From NCBI GenBank assembly GCA_913044255.1, contig CAJWOI010000095.1, positions 1-8,903 of the forward strand: a stretch of 8,903 nucleotides of DNA, given 5' to 3'. This DNA comes from an uncultured Alphaproteobacteria bacterium. GTDB lineage: Bacteria > Pseudomonadota > Alphaproteobacteria > UBA7887. This document shows, piece after piece, positions 5,181-8,903 of the stretch (the stretch's first letter is position 1; each line of letters begins with the position of its first letter). The translations under genes were made by a program, and so were the position numbers. The notes beneath the pieces were generated by a model, which did no database searches, had not been told where the DNA came from, and saw only the letters and a program-made list of their open reading frames with translations.

Positions 5181-5546
5181 TGCTTTCTGTCAGGTTCATT
5201 TTGAATCCATCTGTTACTTGATTCATGACAAGCCCCATCCTCAGCAATCACCCCCCCCCGATCAGAGCGGCCCGACCGGTCGTTAATGCAATTTCACTTC
5301 TGAATTACGAGCCCGGACCCCTGGGCCATGGCCGCGGTGCGTGATGGTTGGAACGCCGTCTCCGGAAACAGATATAGGCCGAAGCCAGTGCCAATGATCC
5401 CACAAACGTTCCCATATGAACGGATTGATATGCTCAAACTTATCAGCAAACCCCTAACAACAGATGCCACCCTGATCCTACCCTGATACCACACCGACAC
5501 AGCCTCAGAAATCACCACAATAGAAAACGCGGAGGAAATAAGAACA
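5181..5546. other. Stretch without a clear gene before the multicopper oxidase
   Basis: Contains a run of nine C (5251-5259) and a perfect 10-bp palindrome, CGACCGGTCG (5273-5282). It also holds the direct repeat ACCCTGAT twice near 5470-5490. A leftward frame (5692-5294, 132 codons) with hydrophobic segments runs through it and into the oxidase gene; it has no ribosome site and cannot be confirmed. A weaker FNR-like match, TTGAT-TCAT-GACAA (8 of 10), is at 5218-5231, with no -10 identified for it. No dedicated promoter for the oxidase gene could be identified. Confidence 0.4.
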
Positions 5547-6731
5547 ATGAAGCAAGCGAGCGCATACGCAAAAAACTCCCTTGGCTGCTTCGAAATAGGA
5601 AAAACCCCAGCAGTACATTCACGAATACCATGCCAAGGCGCCTGCCTGGCGAGGCTATTGACCATGAGCCTGCTGTTCGTCTGTTTTGTCATCCTCTACG
5701 TACCAACCGCCCAGGCCGAGGACCGGATATATTACGTCGCGGCGGAGGAGATTGTTTGGGATTATGCCCCCTCCTACCCCACCAACGCGATGAGCGGTGA
5801 GCCCTTCTCGGAGGCGGCGCGCACTTTCCTCGAAGAAGGCTCTGGGCGTATCGGGCGAAAATATCTTAAGGCCGTATACCGGGCCTATTCGGACGAAACT
5901 TTCACCACGCCACTGGAGCATCCGGATCATCTTGGCCTACTCGGACCGATCCTGAGGGCCGAGGTCGGCGACAGCATAACGGTTCATTTCCTCAACCGAA
6001 GCCGTTTTCCCCTGTCGATCCATCCGCATGGCGTGTTTTACGACAAGGCTTCCGAGGGAGCGCCCTATGCCGATGGAAGCACGGGTGAGGCCAAGGCCGA
6101 CGACATCATCGAGCCAGGCAGAAACAACAGCTACCATTGGTCCGTGCCCGAACGCGCCGGGCCCGGACCGAACGATACAAGCTCTATCGCCTGGCCCTAT
6201 CATTCCCACGTTGATTCGGTGGCCGATAGCAATGCTGGTCTGTTCGGCGTGATAATCGTCACCGCCGGCGGCCGAGCACAGCCCGACGCGAGCCCAACCG
6301 ATGTGAACCGGACGTTCGTCGCCCTTTTTACGATCTTCGATGAAAACGCCAGCCTCTACCGCGACATAAACATCGCCCGGGCGGGGGTGTCGCCGCTCGG
6401 CGTCGAAGAGGATGCATTCGTTGAAAGTAATCTCATGCATGCCGTGAATGGCCGGCTATGGGGCGATCTGCCGGGGTTGACGATGCGCGTCGGCGAGCGG
6501 GTACGTTGGCATGTATTAGCCATTGGCAATGAGGTCGATTTGCACACCCCTCATTGGCATGGGGGAACGCTTCTGATGACGGGACGGCGTGTCGATGTGA
6601 TGCAACTCTTGCCGGCAGCAACGCGAACGCTCGATATGCGGCCCGACAGCGCGGGCAAGTGGATGCTCCATTGCCATGTCGACGACCATATCAAGGCCGG
6701 GATGATGGTAACCTATCAGGTCAACGAATAA
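5547..6731 (+). CDS. Secreted two-domain multicopper oxidase (ceruloplasmin/laccase-like)
   Basis: Periplasmic copper enzyme that oxidises a substrate (phenols, Cu(I), Fe(II) or Mn(II) in relatives) with reduction of O2 to water. 394 residues including a signal segment, LLFVCFVILYVPTAQA (42-57). Cupredoxin domain 1 (about 65-240) has H159-P-H161-G and Y-H219-S-H221 but no type 1 cysteine. Domain 2 (about 250-394) has H333-T-P-H336-W-H338 and H375-C376-H377 with H381 and M386, a complete type 1 site plus type 2/3 ligands. One type 1 copper, in domain 2, is the pattern of two-domain type B enzymes, which are usually trimers. Motifs such as GPILRAEVGD, ERAGPGPND and HCHVDDHIKAGM resemble ceruloplasmin A-domains more than CueO. 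The ATG at 5547 has GGAGG 11 nt upstream and supplies basic residues before the signal core; the ATG at 5664 (M40) is the alternative start. Codon third positions are more G+C-rich than in hemN and the PII gene. Substrate unknown. Confidence 0.93.
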   Translation: MKQASAYAKNSLGCFEIGKTPAVHSRIPCQGACLARLLTMSLLFVCFVILYVPTAQAEDRIYYVAAEEIVWDYAPSYPTNAMSGEPFSEAARTFLEEGSGRIGRKYLKAVYRAYSDETFTTPLEHPDHLGLLGPILRAEVGDSITVHFLNRSRFPLSIHPHGVFYDKASEGAPYADGSTGEAKADDIIEPGRNNSYHWSVPERAGPGPNDTSSIAWPYHSHVDSVADSNAGLFGVIIVTAGGRAQPDASPTDVNRTFVALFTIFDENASLYRDINIARAGVSPLGVEEDAFVESNLMHAVNGRLWGDLPGLTMRVGERVRWHVLAIGNEVDLHTPHWHGGTLLMTGRRVDVMQLLPAATRTLDMRPDSAGKWMLHCHVDDHIKAGMMVTYQVNE

Positions 6732-6850
6732 ACGCTCCGCGGAAGGAAATGGACGGAACCGGGCTAGACGCAGCATATGATTGGCATTGCCCTCTTGTCA
6801 GCTAATGAGAATTGTCAGTGTTCAAGCTGGCAGGCAGGGCGGGATAAAAG

Positions 6851-6860
6851 AACCCGGGTT
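6851..6860. repeat. Perfect palindrome AACCCGGGTT
   Basis: 10-bp perfect palindrome in the convergent spacer between the oxidase gene and the methyltransferase gene (6732-7001). The rest of that 270-bp spacer holds no gene I can support. It contains an imperfect hairpin, TGTCAGCT/AGCTGGCA, with a 20-nt loop and no T-run, and no clear terminator for either gene. Confidence 0.3.
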
Positions 6861-7001
6861 GTCAAGGCGTGCCATCCGTGTATATGAGAGTAAAGCTTAT
6901 CAAGAAGCGTTGTGCGCGTTTGATGGTCTGGATTGACCCCGTTTAGTTTCCAACTAGTCAAAAGACCCCCCTGCACCCACACGTATATCAGCAGAGCATT
7001 A

Positions 7002-7679
7002 TTAGGTACGCACGGTTAGTTCGAGGCCACCTCGAAACGGAATTGTCATTGTACGAAATCGATTTTTCGGGTCATTCACAAATTCAAAATAGCCCCGATA
7101 CGCGTCAGCCGCCGCCGTAGTATTGTCAGTTACCACGATGGCTCCGGGGCGTAACGTTGAGGAGACCAATTCAAGGGCAGGCAGCGCCACATCCCAGATG
7201 TCAACCAACATGAAATCCACCGGACCACTGATCTCCTTTAACGTCTGGCGGAGGTCGCCTTCTCGCAGATCGATAAACTCGCTCAGACCGGCCTCTTCAA
7301 AGTTCTGGAGGGCAATTTTCACCTTGGAAGATTCGTGCTCCGTGCCGATTACCACTCCCTTCTCGACCTGATTATCACGCACGGCAGCGGCCAAATACAT
7401 GGTGGATACGCCGAATGATGTACCAGCTTCAACAATACGAGTCGCACCTATGGAACGGCACAGTTGGTAACAAAACTCTCCTTTATCTCGATCAAGCGCA
7501 ACAATTTTGTTCGAAAGGAAGAGATGCAGGTCTTTGTCGTAAGGTTTCTCGAAATCGAGTGTTCCTTCTCGAATTCGCCGTGAAAAGTAATCCTCCGTCT
7601 CTTCGACTTGTGTGTCACTCTGTGCGTGCAAGCGATCAAGCAGAGCCTCTAGCTTCGGGTCGTTCAACGGAGATGTCAC
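7002..7679 (-). CDS. Class I SAM-dependent O-methyltransferase, catechol-type
   Basis: Cytoplasmic methyltransferase that would transfer a methyl group from S-adenosylmethionine to a hydroxyl of a small molecule; the substrate cannot be read from the sequence. 225 residues, the usual length of family 3 (COMT/CCoAOMT-like) enzymes. Motif I is V83-E-A-G-T-S-F-G90 with VSTMYLA after it. The acidic residue after strand 2 is E114 (IGTEHE). D160 (MLVDIWD) and D185-N186 (VVTDNT) correspond to the divalent-metal ligands D141, D169 and N170 of catechol O-methyltransferase, so a metal-dependent mechanism is likely. The start is GTG at 7679: GAGGAG stands about 7 nt upstream, and the overlapping ATG at 7681 is out of frame. 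The gene follows the small secreted protein by 67 bp on the same strand, across a purine-rich spacer, so they may be cotranscribed. Confidence 0.9.
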   Translation of the reverse strand: MTSPLNDPKLEALLDRLHAQSDTQVEETEDYFSRRIREGTLDFEKPYDKDLHLFLSNKIVALDRDKGEFCYQLCRSIGATRIVEAGTSFGVSTMYLAAAVRDNQVEKGVVIGTEHESSKVKIALQNFEEAGLSEFIDLREGDLRQTLKEISGPVDFMLVDIWDVALPALELVSSTLRPGAIVVTDNTTAAADAYRGYFEFVNDPKNRFRTMTIPFRGGLELTVRT

Positions 7680-7746
7680 ATCACTTCTCCTCTTGGTCGT
7701 GCCTTGCTCACTTTTTCTCCTATCCCCTCATCCGTTTCCTTTTAGT

Positions 7747-8070
7747 TTAATAACAGTACACACCTCCATACCCTGTTCTACACTGAAACTTGACCGACCA
7801 TGTTATTCGGCTGACCGTCTCTTGCACCCCACCGGGCAGTTCGTCCTCCCGCGTTATATAACTCCCTGCTCCAACTCCGTCATTAGCTCGGTTCACTGCA
7901 TCTTCATCGATACATAACGCACTTCCATGTACCCAGGCGTCTGCGTTACGGGTCCACTGTCCAGTACCATCGAGATGGTCTACGCAAGATAGTCCGGCGT
8001 TCGCCGGTGTTTGCGCGCAAACTATCGGAGCCACAAAAAACATTGCGGCAAATACTACGAGTTTCCTCAT
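7747..8070 (-). CDS. Small secreted four-cysteine protein of unknown function
   Basis: 107-residue ORF that I do not recognise. A clear signal peptide (MRK, then a hydrophobic core LVVFAAMFFVAPIV) with likely cleavage after VCA at residue 19 sends it to the periplasm or outside. The cysteine within VCA is not in a proper lipobox, so a lipoprotein is unlikely. The mature part of about 88 residues has four cysteines (SCVDH, ALCID, QCRTG, VYCY), enough for two disulfide bonds, and a tail rich in glycine and aromatic residues ending in GYGGVYCY. AGGAG stands before the ATG, with a second AGGAA closer, so translation is well supported. It lies 67 bp upstream of the methyltransferase gene and may share its transcript. 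No enzymatic motif is visible; it may be a binding or envelope protein. Confidence 0.75.
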   Translation of the reverse strand: MRKLVVFAAMFFVAPIVCAQTPANAGLSCVDHLDGTGQWTRNADAWVHGSALCIDEDAVNRANDGVGAGSYITREDELPGGVQETVSRITWSVKFQCRTGYGGVYCY

Positions 8071-8378
8071 GGTTCCTGCTCTCCTATGAGCATATTTAGT
8101 AAATTGGTTCTGACGAGTGAGACAACAAGGAGAGTTGTCAAAAATTAAGCTTCCGCTCCATAAACCACCCGCTTACTACGGCAGCTTAACCACACTAGAA
8201 ACCCGGAACAACAGGATTACTTCGACACGGATCACTTAAAAGAGGCGAACGGATTGTTAGAATAACTGCGATAGAACCGGACACTCAAGCCCCCACCATT
8301 TGAGCAAAACCCAGCCCAAGCCCCGATCAAATAACCTGTCCCGCATCACCAATACGGACTTAAAAATTCGGCTAGTAA
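8071..8378. other. Spacer between the dehydrogenase gene and the small secreted protein gene
   Basis: 308 bp without a gene I can support in any frame. The right end holds the terminator-like hairpin described separately; the left end holds the ribosome site of the secreted protein. A promoter for the secreted protein gene is expected here, but no pair of good sigma-70 hexamers stands out. Confidence 0.5.
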
Positions 8379-8387
8379 TTAAGTCCG
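8355..8387 (-). terminator. Inverted repeat overlapping the stop codon of the dehydrogenase gene
   Basis: CGGACTTAA (8355-8363) and TTAAGTCCG (8379-8387) are perfect 9-bp complements around a 15-nt loop. Read leftward, the first arm contains the last codons and the TAA stop of the gene. The second arm is preceded by five T, but none follow it, so it may protect the 3' end of the mRNA rather than terminate on its own. Confidence 0.45.
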
Positions 8388-8903
8388 CAAACGCTCGTTG
8401 AGGGGGTCGTGCACGGGCTCCTGGAGCACAGTTGCTTTTATGGCGTCGCTCAAGATTTCCACGTCGAATATGGTTCCCGGATCAGAAAATTCAGGCGCCA
8501 CATAGGCGAAGGCCAGACTCTTCTTGGTGTAATGGCCCCAACCGCCCGACGTGGTAATGCCGATGACCCTGTCCTCCAGCAACACAGCTTCGCCCCCATG
8601 GGCGTCATGGTTTCGGGCTTCCAGTTCACAATAGACCAAGCGCATGGAAACCCCTTCCCGCTTACGCTTCAGGGTGGCGGCCTTGCCGACAAAATCATCC
8701 TTATCATATTTCACGAACCGCTCCATATCGGCTTCGATCATTGTGATCTCATTGGTCAATTCCGTACCCCACGCCTTATAGGCTTTCTCGAGGCGCAAGG
8801 AATTGACCGCATAGGTACCCACATCGGCGATGGAGAATTCCTCGCCGGCTGCCCAAACCGCGTCATAGAGAGCCGGCATATGCGGCATCGGAACGTGCAG
8901 CTC
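8379..8903 (-). CDS. GcvT-type C-terminal domain of a dimethylglycine/sarcosine dehydrogenase-like enzyme, partial
   Basis: Only the last 174 residues are in the window; the frame is still open at the right edge (ELHVPMPHM...), so the ATG at 8888 is internal. The pattern is the tetrahydrofolate-binding aminomethyltransferase fold: ALYDAVWAAG, then GTYAVNSLRLEKAYKAWG, a segment with RFVKYDKDDFVGKAA, and the C-terminal barrel with VIGITTSGGWGHYTKKSLAFAYV and VLQEPVHDPLNERLR. The ending EP-x-x-DP-x-N-x-R-x-R is typical of the long FAD-dependent demethylating dehydrogenases (dimethylglycine or sarcosine dehydrogenase type), which pass the methyl carbon to folate. The usual EAGL is EADM here. A stand-alone GcvT or a DMSP demethylase (DmdA) is less likely from the C-terminus, but the FAD domain lies outside the window, so the exact substrate is open. 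Confidence 0.85.
   Translation of the reverse strand, partial: ELHVPMPHMPALYDAVWAAGEEFSIADVGTYAVNSLRLEKAYKAWGTELTNEITMIEADMERFVKYDKDDFVGKAATLKRKREGVSMRLVYCELEARNHDAHGGEAVLLEDRVIGITTSGGWGHYTKKSLAFAYVAPEFSDPGTIFDVEILSDAIKATVLQEPVHDPLNERLRT

Noticed and set aside
5218..5231. FNR-like sequence TTGAT-TCAT-GACAA as a promoter of the oxidase gene
   Set aside because: 8 of 10 positions, but no -10 was identified for it and it is more than 300 bp from the ATG; noted only as a weak match.
5937..6440. Leftward 167-codon ORF inside the oxidase gene
   Set aside because: Long only because the G+C-rich oxidase gene leaves the opposite strand open; all copper ligands lie in the rightward frame.
6433..6776. 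Overlapping ORFs at the 3' end of the oxidase gene on both strands
   Set aside because: Histidine-rich shadows of the copper-binding region, with no independent support.
7123..7917. Rightward ORFs across the methyltransferase and secreted-protein genes
   Set aside because: Antiparallel to well-supported leftward genes with good ribosome sites.
1..8903. tRNA, rRNA, CRISPR array or insertion sequence
   Set aside because: Reading both strands, I found no tRNA T-arm and CCA pattern, no regularly spaced repeats, no transposase-like frame and no paired terminal inverted repeats.

Overview
The window looks like part of an alphaproteobacterial chromosome, probably from an environmental strain. The main evidence is an aa3-type CoxA of the alphaproteobacterial/mitochondrial kind, together with HemN, a 112-residue PII protein and several FNR/FixK-type boxes of the form TTGAT-N4-ATCAA. 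No transposase, integrase, tRNA, rRNA or CRISPR array was seen. Base composition is not uniform. Sample rows give 26/60 G+C in the PII gene (3061-3120), 35/60 in the multicopper oxidase gene (6001-6060), 32/60 in the methyltransferase gene (7201-7260) and 33/60 in the last gene (8461-8520). The left half (hemN, PII, DUF364) and the right half may therefore have different histories.

Left part (1-4202): the 5' two thirds of coxA run leftward off the window. A 403-bp divergent spacer with an FNR-like box separates it from hemN, which encodes oxygen-independent coproporphyrinogen III oxidase. Next come an FNR-like box with a plausible -10, a PII signalling protein (GlnB/GlnK family), and a DUF4213/DUF364 putative metal-chelation protein on the same strand.

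Middle part (4203-5546): a small leftward single-haem cytochrome c-like ORF sits directly behind a terminator-like hairpin. About 1 kb without an ordinary gene follows, but it is not empty. It holds two inverted repeats, an FNR-type box exactly 41.5 bp upstream of a predicted start with a -10 at the expected place, and then a structured leader. In the leader, a perfect Shine-Dalgarno precedes a seven-codon ORF (MGPPDML). This ORF carries the PPD ribosome-stalling tripeptide, and its stop codon lies at the foot of a G+C-rich hairpin. The layout resembles an attenuator or a small oxygen-responsive RNA and is the best candidate here for an undescribed element. It lies 403 bp upstream of the multicopper oxidase gene on the same strand.

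Right part (5547-8903): a secreted two-domain, ceruloplasmin/laccase-like multicopper oxidase; then, all leftward, a catechol-type O-methyltransferase, a small secreted four-cysteine protein of unknown role, and the C-terminal GcvT-type domain of a dimethylglycine/sarcosine dehydrogenase-like enzyme running off the right end. The likely common theme of the left and middle parts is adaptation to low oxygen: respiratory oxidase, anaerobic haem synthesis, nitrogen signalling and an FNR-driven leader. The link to the right part is inference only.
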